Shown here piece after piece: positions 1 through 11,320 of a DNA stretch of 64,000 nt (positions are counted from its first letter, which is position 1; the number at the start of each line of letters is the position of its first letter). Both the position numbers and the translations under genes were made by a program. The DNA is from Daldinia sp. FL1419 (taxonomy: Eukaryota > Ascomycota > Sordariomycetes > Xylariales > Hypoxylaceae), in NCBI GenBank assembly GCA_025201765.1, contig MU623446.1:1-64000 (forward strand), read 5' to 3'. The notes under the pieces are model-generated. The model was given only the letters and a program-made list of their open reading frames with translations. It was not told where the DNA came from and did no database searches.

Positions 1-115
1 ACATTTTTCCCCGGGGGGGTAAATTAAAAAAATGCCCAAATTTATCAAAATAATTGCCAAATTTAATATCCCCCCCCCCCCCCCCCCACAACCTCATCAA
101 TTTCCAACCTTATCC
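1..115. other. Low-complexity, contig-edge-like sequence
   Basis: The first 70 bases are A/T-rich with a short G run, followed by a pure C run at about 71-87, and then ordinary sequence. This is the same arrangement seen to the right of the two N-gaps in this window (A/T-biased sequence, then poly-C, then clean sequence). I infer that a gap or contig edge lies just upstream of base 1. No gene is visible here. Confidence 0.5.
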
Positions 116-236
116 TCGCTCACACTCACTATCCTCGCCATCCCATTTTACAAACCTTCATAACCTCCACCTATAAGTCAACCCTCCCATCACGCACCAC
201 ATCCTAACCCTCCCACCACCCCAAACCTCCATCCCC

Positions 237-751
237 ATGGCATCAGTCCTCCCGCGCTTCACCCTAATATTCTACGCGCCCACGGCCTCCGTCGCGGCCT
301 GCAAATCCGCCATCTTCGCCGCCGGAGCCGGGCGCTACCCGGGACCGGGGAACTACACCGAGTGCTGCTGGTCGACTCTCGGCACGGGCCAGTTCCGGCC
401 CGGCGGCGCCGCGAACCCGCACATCGGCACCGTCGGCACGCTCGAAGAGGTCCCCGAGGTCCGCGTCGAGACCCTGTGCGTCGGCGAGGATGTTGTCAAG
501 GACGTTGTTAAGGCGTTGAAGGGGTAAGTACCTACCTGCCTAATCCGCTTAATTCGCTACGGTTTCTGGATCGTCGCTCTGGTGGCTAGCTATTGTGATT
601 GTGGGGAGCCGGCTAGCTTGCGTATGGGGAAGATGTGGAATGGCATGGTATGATATGTCCGAATCAACTCCGCTGACCGAGATATCTCCTTTTCAGTGCT
701 CATCCCTACGAGGAACCCGCCTACCACGTCATCAAGCTAGAGGATTATTGA
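237..751 (+). CDS. NIF3/YqfO-insert (PII-like) domain protein, stand-alone
   Basis: Two exons, 237-523 and 697-751, joined by a GTAAGT...CAG intron in phase 2, give 113 residues. The protein matches the PII-like domain that is inserted in bacterial YqfO/NIF3 proteins: an N-terminal strand (RFTLIFYAP), then GAGR..G.GNY..C, GTGQFRP..GANP-like (GGAANPHIG), a LEEVPEVRVETL segment, and the closing AHPYEEPAYHV after the splice. The flanking metal-binding NIF3 halves are absent, so this is the small fungal stand-alone form. The biochemical role is not established for the family. The first ATG is at 237 and fits the family N-terminus. The next gene is convergent. Confidence 0.85.
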
Positions 752-1197
752 ACGTGTATGGACTTTTAATGGGACGGAAAATGGAATGAGGGCCTAGGTA
801 GTCATGCTAAGGGGTAGCCAATTCTATACTCAACCCTAATGAGGGGAAATCTCTTTTAAGTAAGACGAGAAAGTCCATGTGGGATATTAGTCCTTTGCTA
901 AGCGTAAGTATAGCTGGATAGGTAGCTATTTATGTGACAACGGCGATCCGTGAATCAATATTGATAAGAGATCTCTTCTACGACATTCACCTACGATACC
1001 TGGCGCTAGCTCACGAAAAACTATCAGACCCTACAAATGTATACACAAGAACGTACTATCCGATCGTCAATCGCGACCTTTGCTCATGTATTGTTTTTAA
1101 CGCCGCTTCCGGCTCTAATCGAGATTCGTAGTAATCATATCGTTTGAATATATAAATACACACGCAAATAAAAGCCCTTCCTCCAGAGCTTCTCCGA
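752..1197. other. Intergenic, convergent 3' ends
   Basis: This is the space between the stop codons of the NIF3-like gene (plus) and DRS2 (minus). It presumably contains both 3' UTRs. A 65-codon ORF at 934-1131 has no recognisable content. I see nothing else. Confidence 0.5.
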
Positions 1198-4100
1198 CTA
1201 CCTGCCCGACGTTGATGCCGGCATCTCGCCGTATCTTCCCCTGTGTCTCGTCGTATCGTAAGCGTTGATCACGCGGGTCTGGCTTTCATCCGCTTGCGAG
1301 AAAGCATAACCGCGCTGTTTCCTCATTCGCTGAACCTGCCTGACCTTCCTAATGGCCTTCTGGAATTGCTCCATCCTATTCCCTGTGTTAGCTAGTGTAA
1401 TCAATGACATGACAAAGTAGATAAAACTTACCTCGGACGGTAATCCTGGATATTGTACTTCTGGATCTCCTGGATGTGGTGATACGTTTGCGGATAATAC
1501 ATCCGCCTCGCGTACTTCCAGGCGATATCTCGCAGAAGACAAAGGAGGGGTAGAGCAACTGTTTGTAACCAGAAAACGGGGTTCGCGAAGAGCTTCGGTA
1601 CCAAGCCTTCATATTCTTTCGAGACATTGGCCTTCGGGGCCACGATTCCATAGACGACGATGAATGCGTACCAAATTACCATACTACCTGGGATAGCCAT
1701 GATGTGATATTTTGTCCAGTTACTCGTCACCAGAGCCGCTTTTCCGAGAACAGTAGCAAGGGTAGCCGCATATAAAGCTGTACCCCAGACCCAGTGACCC
1801 GCCATAGTACCATCGCCTAGGATTAGATCGCTGTACCAGATAAGTTCGGAGAATATGTATAGAACGATAGAGTGGTATACGGCGTTAGCGATCCACGCGA
1901 AGAACGTGCTAATTTTAAAGAACTGGTTCTGCTGCCCCAGGGTGTAGAGCTGCGGGTAACGGTCAAGTAACCGAGCGGAAATGAACTGATCTAGGATACC
2001 CATAACGAGGGGAGGTAGAACGGTATAGAACACGTTGTAGAAGGATAATGTCCATGACTCGTAGATGATGGCTCCAGAAAAGACATTTTGAAACGTGTAC
2101 TGTTCATGCATTAGCTTCAAAGCCCTTTGACATCAAGCCCTATACAGCATATGCTGTGCTAGAACGAAAGATAGGATGGCTATGGAAGATGCCATGAACT
2201 TACCCAGAATTGTGTCATATATAAGGTAATATTCTTGTAGAACGAGAACAGAATAGTTTTGCTGATACGCTGGTAACTCCAAGCTCCATGGACTAGTGTA
2301 AGTTTGCGCAAGAACCGGAACTGGGCGATTGAAATATCGGCCGATCGTGCAGCCTGGAGACCTTCCATACCCGAAATACCAACTCCGATATGGGCAGCTT
2401 GAATCATAGATACGTCGTTAGCCCCGTCGCCAATAGCGAGGAGGATCTCCGGCGAAAACTTTTTTACCATCTTCACGACCAAGGCCTTCTGTAAGGGCGA
2501 GACACGACAGCAGATAACTGCTTTGCACATCACAGCAAGGTCATAAAACATCCTCTCCATTTCCGGTTCTAGGGCGTAAGTAAGAGACTTTCCGTCGATG
2601 ACGAGAGCCAGAGCATCCAATTCCACTGATCCGTCCGCATTATTCCGGATAGCATCCAGCTTCTTCTGAATATTGTCGCGGGTCGCTACGGAATCTTCTT
2701 CGTTAACAATTAGAAGCATCATGTCTTCACTTAATAGCTTAGAACTCATGCCAATATTGATAGCCGTCTCTTGTCGATCTCCGGTCAAAACCCAAACCTT
2801 AATGTTTGCCTGTTGTAGTGTATGAATAGTCTCTGGCACACCATCCTGGAGACGATCCTCAATAGCGGTCGCACCTAGTAAGTAGAAGCTGTGCTCGATT
2901 ATCTCAGCTGCCTTGTCCAATTCCTCGGCTCGGTTGCCACCAACGGTAGTCTGGGCCTTATCGTAGATGTTATACCACTCCTGAAATTCTTGTTCGGGGA
3001 CCTCGCGCATTGCTAAGCAAAGCGTTCGAAGACCTTCGGAAGCATATTCCTCAAGGTGGACCAGGGTTTGTTCGACGTGGGGGTTATCTTCGTTCAGACG
3101 CTCCAGAATAACAGTATCGGCACCCTTGCAGTATACCCGGATTTTTCCGTCAGGACATCGGTATATAGTGGACATTCGCTTTCTCGTAGAGTTAAATTCG
3201 CAGACGGCTAGAAGCTCGTACTCGTACTCCTTGCCCTCGACTTCGATAATGACGGATCGTGGTTTGCGAGCGACGAAGGCGTAACCTAGAGTCAAAGCAC
3301 CTTGGACTAACGCGCCCTCATCGGGTGATGCAGCTTGGTACTTGATCTTACCACCCTTCGATTCATCGCGTTCCGGAATAACGGTATGGCAGGTTGAAAG
3401 CAGGGCTAAGAAATGATGCATTGCCTCGGCGCTCTGGTGCGATTTGATATTTTCACGCAATTGCTTAAAATCGTGAATTCCAACTTCCACACCATCTTGC
3501 ACCGTAGCCCTTCGGTCTTCCGGTACCTCCTCCCCATACTGTATCCCGCTGATTGTACACTGCTTAAACTCCATCATGTTGCAAGTTAAAGTTCCCGTCT
3601 TGTCTGAGAAGACATAGCCAACCATGCCTAGTTCCTCAACTAGGGAAGATGTTCGACAGTTAGCGGGCGTATCCGTCTTGTCATAGTAGATATCCAGGTC
3701 GTCGTTGATCAGAATACCATGCCAATACTTGACCATTTCAACAGTTACGAACAGCGAGATTGGGACCAGAGAAGAGAACAACACCCAGTAGGTGACAAGA
3801 TCCTTGAATATGGCTTGCACCACGTCGCCGGCCTCGGTGAGAGCATCCAATTGTAGATAAGAGATCGAGTCCCTCCGAACGGACCGGAAGACTAACTCTC
3901 CAACGGTACATACGATACTGAGAACGAGAAGTATTCCGATCAAAGCAAGTACCAGGATGTTGAGCTGTCGTTCGACTTTAGTCCTCTTGATCGGAGCCGC
4001 AGTAGCATTGCGCATAAGCTTAGTCTCGTGTCCGGTGAAAACTACTATACCGTGAACCCAAGGGGTGTTTCTCAGAGTAGCGCCTCGCAGTAAGAGTTGT

Positions 4101-5368
4101 TCAGGGTTCAGGGGTAACTCTTTTTCTCCACCACCGGCTTGCATAGTCAACGTAGCCTCGTACGTATATAAACTACTATTTGGTTGTTCGGATCGAATTC
4201 TTCCCCCTAGCCTACTTAACTCCGCTGGGCTAACGATTGTTGATGTCTCCGGAAGCGCCTGCTTGATTTTCAGATTAGTCTCGCCGTCAAGATTCGCAGT
4301 TTCGATGTAGCACAAGCCCTCGGGCTCGGAGCTCGCCAGCAAGACAATATCAGCCGGGAAAGACTCTTCTGATTCTACCCGCACCATATCTCCTACAGAC
4401 ACGTTGATCCATTTCGTTTCTTCAAAAGTCGAGCCTCGCAAGACCCTAGCCTTCGAGTTATTCAACGCGCTGTCGGCCTGTTTTCTCCTGTAATCCTCAA
4501 CCAATTCCTTGCCTGCGGATACTAGCAACACAACCACGAGAGGTCCGATAGTGGTGTAACGATTTGTCGGCGACAGATTCGGGATCTGTTGTAAAGCGGC
4601 CGTGAATAAGAAGAAGATGTTGGCAAATTTGGAGAACTGCTCGATTAAGAACTTAGGTAGAAACGTCGCGACGTTATATTTGGCGGTAGAGACGTGGTTA
4701 TCAACGTATTTATTCGCAGCATTCGCCGGCGGGTTGTTCAAGTGAATGATTCGGGGGCCGAGAGTCGAAGGATCCGGTTTGCCTCCACCAAAGCCGAACC
4801 TAAAGTCGAACTTCTTTTTCTGTTTCAGCTGTTGATCGTGACCCGAGTCCGGTCGACCATGTCCCGGCTCCGTAAGGGGTAAGTCCATCTCTGAATATCC
4901 TTTCTGCCCCATCCCAAGCATATTTTTGGCCCTGCCCAAGAATCCACCTCCTAATCCAAGAACACTATTGCGATTCCGCGCATTAGTACGACCCATCGCG
5001 TCGCCACTTGCGTTCATCGCTCCTCCGTGTTGGTAATACGACTGGCCGTCATCAGGATAATCGTCGAAGTCGTCCGCGTATCTTTGGTAGTTGTCTAGGC
5101 CAGAGGTTTGACTATACTGCCTATCGGCATCAGCAAGGTATGGAGGCCGAGGGCCCGAAGCGCGGGCGCCTGGAGGAGGGTTTTTGACGGCGGGATGGGT
5201 TGTTTGGCTACCGCCGACAAAATCGTCATAGGATACGGATGGTCTAGCTGAGTGGTCATCATGTATAGGCTGTCTCGATCCATCATAATGAGATTGGTCG
5301 TCGAGATCTAATAGGAGATCATCATTCCTAGAGCTGGAGGTGCCTCCGGGAGGCGCCCTACCAGCCAT
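1198..5368 (-). CDS. DRS2: Phospholipid-transporting P4-type ATPase, Drs2 class
   Basis: Three exons on the minus strand: 5368-2204, 2099-1432 and 1375-1198. They give 1336 residues, close to yeast Drs2 (about 1355). The long N-terminal tail is polar and disordered. P4 hallmarks seen are LDGET in the actuator domain, PISL in TM4 (P4 ATPases have this instead of PEGL), the phosphorylation loop DKTGTLT with Asp at about residue 589, VLTGDRQETA and GDGANDVSMI. The last two exons hold the C-terminal membrane bundle and the cytosolic tail RPRMEQFQKAIRK...RGRYGEM. That tail fixes the last acceptor at 1376/1377, because the alternative AG seven bases upstream in the transcript (1383/1384) breaks the frame. 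By family knowledge it flips phosphatidylserine and phosphatidylethanolamine in the trans-Golgi/endosomal system with a Cdc50 partner. The ATG at 5368 is the first in frame. Confidence 0.97.
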
Positions 5369-6954
5369 GTCGCGAAGGAATGGATCTTACAAAGGGAGCA
5401 GGGTCGCAGGCATACGGGCGCGGTAGAAAAAAAACCAATGTTTGCGAAAGGTATTCAGTTTAGACTCGCATTTAGTAACAAGCAATTTAACTTTCGTATA
5501 AGGTTTCCATAGAGATGACCTGGCAGGTTGTTCTAGAATAAATTGTATTTTAGGGAGTAGTCCCTGGAGTCTCTGGAGTCCCTGGTCTGGCGTATCAAAG
5601 CAAGGGGGTGGTGATAAAATACGAGATGGCTCGACCTGTGAACGGCGAGAATGGGGAAAAGGTCAAGACAAAACTAACTAGGCCGATGAAATTCTAGGCG
5701 GTAGTGAATTTTGCGAGTGAAAGATAGAATAGAAAAAAAAAAAAGTCACAATTATGGATGAAGGATGCTAGTATTCGGATGTCGTGGCTACGATGCAAAG
5801 CATTAAAGTCTGACCGTTTGTAACTAGCCTGTAAATTGGTCGAAACGTAGAAATGTAGGTTAGGTATGTAACTAGGTAAAAAGGGTAACGGTTAACCTAG
5901 TCAATTTGGTACATAGCATTTGTTCATCCCATGGAAGCAACCCGGGGCCTAAAGCATCAGCGTAGATAATAAGTGGATCGCACCATTCCCGTGTTCGTGT
6001 ACAACCATCTTCTTCTGCACAGCCTTTCTGCTAGTGGTCAGTAGTAATCTTTCGTGGGGCGTAGGTGACACAAGCTCTTTAAGGAGGCGCCAATGAATTT
6101 TCTTTCAAGTTGGCAGCAACGAACAGGGATCTGAACCGGTATCGAGGAAATGCATGCGTGGCTAACAAGGCTACATCTAATATTTGGGTACGTACATGCA
6201 TGTACCAGAGAATATTTAGAGTTTCAAGTGTAACATCAATCATCAATCATCCATTCAAATCATCCCATACAATTATAATTCGGAGACTCTAATCGCGATA
6301 CCCCCCCGAAAAGAGGTATTTCTGCGCCTCTTTTTCCCGTGCCGCATGCAAACAATAGGTACCTTAGGTATGAAAAAGTTCGGAAGAAAATACACACCTA
6401 GGTAAACGAAAATAATTACTACAGTAACAGAAAAAAAGGAGAATTTAATTACCTCTTTAAGAAAAGGTACCTACATATGTAGTCGTTACCAAGCTCCGCC
6501 AAGAACAAAGCCGCGCACATTCGCGGTTGTAAAAGTCTTAGGCCGTTCGTCAATCTTATTTTAAACAAATTCAGGGGCTCGTAGCTTCTCATCGTGGCAG
6601 CGCCCGCTGACCGCAGCAACGTCCTCCACATATGTATTATATCGGGGACTAAAGTCTTCGTAACGGTCAGCCAGTATATTTTGTTGCAGCCATCATCTAC
6701 TCGGCCTTTCTTTCTCATAGGCCCTAGTTTCCCCCCTTCCCCTCCCCCCTTCATTAGGGTAGCCAGCATTACATCACGAACGGAATTGTACTAGTATACG
6801 AGATAGAACCAAGCTATACGTTGCACGTCGTATACACTACATTTACTATAATGTGTAATTCGAGCTATAGATCGTAGATTTCATACTACCATACACCGCA
6901 TATCTTAGGGTCCTTGTGTGGTGGGTTAACATCCTACAAGCCAAGCCAACGGCT
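5369..6954. other. Intergenic, upstream of DRS2 and downstream of epoxide hydrolase
   Basis: About 1.6 kb with scattered A-runs and short ORFs up to about 106 codons, none recognisable. It should hold the DRS2 promoter on the left side. No repeat or RNA gene was recognised. Confidence 0.4.
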
Positions 6955-8188
6955 TTACAGAGAAGCCTTGAGTTCATCCCCTAGCACGCTCTTGATGAAC
7001 TCTCCAATGTACTTATTAACTTCTTCGGGGCATTGGGCTTGGACCCAATGGCTTGCGCCCGGAACGAGGCCATGTTTAAGACCTGCTTCGAAATACTTAT
7101 CCTGGCCTTCCGCCATCCGCGGCGGCAACGCAGCGTCCTTCTCGGCCATGACCAGCATAGCCGGCACCTTGATCTTGGCGTCGGATGTCTTCGCGAGTTC
7201 CTGTTCGTCCGCACCACGGGGGCCGGGGACTCGGTACCAGTTGCAAGGGCCGTGCATGCCGTTGCGCGAGAACTCCTGGACGTAAAAGTCGACCTCCTCG
7301 GGGCTAAGTAGTGGGGACGGCCCGATTCTCTCTAGATTATCTATGAGAACACCATGGGAGACCTTGAAGGCAGGCTCGCCTTCCGGTGTTGTGCCGCCGA
7401 AGACGCCGTTGAGGAATCCCCGGAGGTGGGCCGGCGACTTGTTTATGCCATTCTCTGCAACGGGACTAGCAAGTTGCAGCTGGTACGTGAAGTTGGGCGC
7501 TTTTTTAACTAATTCTTCTGTCGAATGTGGGACTGGCGACGGCGGCATGTAAGGCACGCACAAGCTAAAGACTGCGCGAACCAATTCGGGATAGTACTCA
7601 ACCAGGCGCCTATGATAAATCAGCCTCGCTCTCGCAAATATTGTTTGCTGTATGACCCTGAAATACGAAGATGGGGATGGAAAGGCCAGTAAACCCGGAA
7701 GTTTTAAGTAAGCCAATCAAGAATGATCCTTTTGAGGGCGAAGGCGGGAATAATCGTAAAAGATGAAAACTGACCATGCGAACATCGAACCCCAATCGTG
7801 GCCACCAAGGATGATGGGCTGGTCGGTGTGATCCTTAACGATAGCCGCGACATGGGCGGTCATTTTCTTGAAGCTGTACTCCTCGGAAGAATCAGGGGCA
7901 GAAGTTTGCCCATATCCCAACATATCCGGGACAATGACCTGGAAGCCCAGGGATACGAGATAAGGGACTTGGTACCGCCATCCAAAACCTAGATCCGGCC
8001 TATTGATTTTCGTAAGCAATGCGGAGGTTCTTTGAGTTTGGTAACGCTTACCAGCCATGAGTGAGGAGAGCAGTACCAACAGGCTTATCCTGTGGTTTAG
8101 CCAAGATGTAGTGGTATTTGATATCTCCAAAGGACTTGAACTTGTGTTCGACCCGAGAGTCGTTGGGAGTTAATTTATCGACAGGCAT
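6955..8188 (-). CDS. Epoxide hydrolase, alpha/beta-hydrolase fold
   Basis: Exons 8188-8052, 7999-7775 and 7609-6955 give 338 residues; introns are 52 and 165 bp. The order of motifs is that of soluble epoxide hydrolases: oxyanion motif HGWP (residues 44-47), nucleophile motif GGHDWGS with Asp114, the cap region after W121-R-L-V-E-Y-Y-P, an acid candidate in MAEKD (Asp279), and the catalytic His in GASHW (His308), followed by PEEVN typical of the family. No signal peptide is seen, so it is probably cytosolic or peroxisomal. The substrate cannot be told from sequence. The start at 8188 is chosen because MPVDKL runs directly into the conserved N-terminal strand. Confidence 0.92.
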
Positions 8189-8815
8189 GTTGGATTTGGT
8201 TCAGAAACTTTTCGCAATAATGTTTGGGCGACTCACGTATGAGAGTCTTGATAAAGATGGTTGGGAGCTACGGGAGAACAAACGGGGGGACCTATGGTCC
8301 CTTTTATATAACTAACCGGAGAGCCGGTCCCCACTTCGGCCGCGTATAGGATCTACCCAATCCATGGAGAACTTCTAAAAGTGGTAACCCCTAAACCACG
8401 GAAACTAAGCTAATCGATCGTTATTGATGCGCTCGTTTGTCTCTACATGTCATACATGTGTACATTGCTAGATCCACGCCACCCACCTAACACTTAGAGC
8501 AAGGAAACATGGCAATTGCAAATCAGGTTACCGTCACTCTACGAAGCTGTCTTGTTCGCGCAGATGGTATATTAGTCATTAAGATAAGGGGTCAACAAGA
8601 ATAACTAAACGTAGCTGAACGTAAGGAATCAGGTTAGACCGGGTTAAGAGCCTCGGGATATCGACGGGACCCCATCGACTACCCACAACGGTTAATTTCC
8701 TGTTATATCCCGAGGCTAGCAATATCTAGTATAGGTAAACTTCCGAGCTCTTACCAGGCCAAGAGATGAGGGATGTATTCGGAGTAATTGTCAAGCCCGT
8801 CTCGCCGCGAGTGAC
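8189..8815. other. Intergenic, upstream of epoxide hydrolase
   Basis: This is the promoter side of the epoxide hydrolase gene. The only structure seen is the inverted repeat at 8649-8717, listed separately. Confidence 0.4.
8649..8717. repeat. Perfect 13-bp inverted repeat with 43-nt loop
   Basis: AGCCTCGGGATAT at 8649-8661 is exactly mirrored by ATATCCCGAGGCT at 8705-8717. The arms stop abruptly. No transposase or target-site duplication is visible. It could be a hairpin in a transcript, a regulatory palindrome, or the remnant of a small inverted-repeat element. Confidence 0.7.
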
Positions 8816-9580
8816 TCACGAGGAGCTGACAATCTTCGAGATGACATATTTGTGTGCGAAGAGCGTCGCTAGTCGACCAATCAACGTGGCATGTGGTTTT
8901 ACATACATCAAAAGCGGGGGGTAGGGGAGTAGGGGAGTAGGGGAGGCTATCGTAGCAATTCCAGAATAGGGGCTACTTAGGCTGTCGAGTATGCTGAAGA
9001 TACCCAAACAGTGTACGCTCCTCACCTGATATAGTGGCGTGTAGTATCTTATTTGCTGCGAGAACACATCCCCAAGCATATACATGACCAACCACATGAT
9101 GTACGCGAATACTCCCCGCATCAGGGGGGCTCTCGAGACATACCTATTTGGTCAACCCGGATTCCGCGGGGTTTCCAAACTGCAATCCGGTCTCATCTAC
9201 TGCATCACTACACCGCTTGATATATAATAGGCATTATACTATCCGATAGTGCATATTTAAAGATGGTGGACATGAGCTATTGTGCTTTGTGTGCGGCGAC
9301 TACCCAGGCATCCCCTAATGTAGTCAGAGAGATCGTCAATAGGCGTGGCACAGCTACATACGGGAGACGACGCCAAGGACACCAATGAAGATAATCCATC
9401 CTTCACGGGAATATAATAAGAGTCATGATTTCTAATCAAGCTCGTCGGGAATCTTAAATTCACGCTCAATGCATATACATAACACACGCTATCAATTCAA
9501 CCTTGAAATTGGAAACTTACGGCGAGAATCCCTGGTCTGAGAACCCCTATCGCACCAATAACGCCAGCGCCGTCGTCCAT
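8816..9580 (-). pseudogene. Possible degraded or poorly resolved membrane-protein gene
   Basis: Not recognised. A credible first exon runs from ATG 9580 to 9521 (20 codons, MDDGAGVIGAIGVLRPGILA) and ends in a clean GTAAGT. Downstream there is a hydrophobic stretch reading WIIFIGVLGVVS that ends at a GTATGT donor with a CTGAC...TTAG acceptor about 48 bp on. Another hydrophobic segment (FAYIMWLVMYMLGDVF) lies in 9121-8816. I could not join these pieces in one frame without hitting stops. It is either a decayed membrane protein or chance. It ends 54 bp from the stop of the pinin gene. Confidence 0.22.
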
Positions 9581-9633
9581 CACCGGAGCCTCACAACAAG
9601 AAATGGAAACCCACGCCGAGGAAAATTTGGGTA

Positions 9634-10673
9634 TCAGTAAATAACCGTGTCCTCAACTTCTTCTATCATGACATCGTCCGCCCTGTCCGACTCCCTTTCA
9701 TGACCGATCTTACCAGCGTTGGAGGGCGGGCGATCGGTAGGGTTAGGTTGTGCAGGGTCAGCAGGGTGTTCATCACGAGTGTTATTACCCACTGTGTCCT
9801 TGGGTTCAGGCGTAGAGGGCTTAACTATGATGCCCAATACTTCCAGCTTCTGTTCTTTGTGCTGCTTAAACTCGAGGAGCTCTCTATCGATGATATCCTC
9901 AGCCTCTCGGGTCTGCTCTTTGATTATGTCTTCTTGCTCCTCCGTAGGGTCCCACGGTAAATAGTACTACGTAGTATCATAGTCAGCAGATGCGCAAGCT
10001 ACGCGGCCAGGTTGTTCTTACTATCTTAGGCGTGCTCTTAGTCTCTAAAAATCGTGCGGTCGCTAGCATGTTGGCATGCTTCTTTTGCATCTAAACATCT
10101 TATCAGTTCAAGTAGTTGGTAGGGGGAGACGGAGGCTCGACATACAACTCGCTCGTCAAATTCGAGCTGTTCCAGCTGCCGTACGGCCTTTAGCTTTGCC
10201 AACTTCTCTTCTCTATGCTTGTTGTCTTCGGCCCTTTGCTGGTAAACTTTTACCTGCTGTCGTCGCTCGATCTCTTGACGTCTCTTTTGCTGAGAGCTAG
10301 AAGTGGTTTGACTTAGTGTGCTTAGCAAACCACCAAATAAACGCTTTCCGCGCTTTCTTTCCTCCTGCAGCGCGCTTTCGCGACGATCTGTAGAGGGTTT
10401 CTTTGGTGTAGGCAGCGGCTTGGCGGCACCATCTTCCGTGGAATTGTCACCACTGAATTTAGATCTTTTCGGCGACTGGCCGGATTTATCTTCGCTTGGA
10501 GAAGGCGACAAGGCCTTGCGCTTATTCGACCCATTCTGTTCTTTCTCTGCTTTAGTAATACTCGTTTCGTGCTCTGGGCTACGACCATTGGGAGAGCTGT
10601 TTTATCATTAGCCAATTGCGACCAATAAGATGATAGTAAAGAACAGTTCTACTCACGTATCGCTAGCGGACAT
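9634..10673 (-). CDS. Pinin/SDK/MemA domain protein
   Basis: Four exons: 10673-10657 (17 nt), 10596-10146, 10090-10022 and 9966-9634, giving 289 residues with introns of 55-60 bp. The diagnostic block is GKRLFGGLLSTLSQ followed by a basic coiled-coil region (QQKRRQEIERRQQ...KLAKLKAVRQ) and, across two introns, HANMLATARFLETK and YYLPWDP. That is the pinin/SDK/MemA domain. The C-terminus is acidic (ESDRADDVMIEEVED). Family members are nuclear and associate with the spliceosome/exon-junction machinery; the fungal role is less studied. The third exon (23 codons) was located because it restores the conserved H-A-N-M-L block. It is divergent from RDS3. Confidence 0.9.
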
Positions 10674-11320
10674 GATGCCGATCCCCTCTTGTATAAAAAA
10701 AAGATTTAATGAGACTATGTATTAAAAGCGCAATATTAGAAAGGTGATTGCCACAGCGGGCGAGCTATTAAGTTAGACCATATTCTAAGCATTTGTTTGC
10801 TTAGATGAGAGAGAGAGAGACTGGACTTGTCGCGAAGACAAGGCTGAAGGGCCAAAGCGCCTCTTGTGCGACGGCGCGCGACATTGAAAGTTAACCTAAA
10901 CAGCAAGTGGGTGAGTACAAAGTACAAGCCGACAGGTACCCCACGCTACCTACACTAGGTATGTACTTACCTACCTGCGTAGGTACATAGTATTATGAGA
11001 TACATTACCTTAGCCGCTTAGAGGTACATATAGGTATACGTCGTTACCGCTTTATGCATTGTGCATATAACGTTCCACTTATGTAATAACAATTCCCTTA
11101 TGCAGGGAAGCTCCAATCTCATGCAGCTTTGCTTGTACCAAAAGAAATCAACCAAAGAAATCTCCAGAACATTGAAGCAAGTGGCAAGGCTGAGAAATTG
11201 CCCAGAAGGCTATTGTTATCATCATCATCATTGCATTGGCGATTAAGACCCTCCGTTTCTTCCTTCTATAACACTCTATTCTTTGCGATTTAAACTTAAT
11301 AAAGTTCGCGATCAATCAAA
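10674..11320. promoter_or_regulatory. Shared divergent promoter, pinin-like gene and RDS3
   Basis: 647 bp separate the two start codons, so both promoters must lie here. It contains a (GA)n tract at about 10806-10820 and several TACCTA/TAGGTA motifs around 10935-11040. No specific factor site can be assigned with confidence. Confidence 0.55.
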
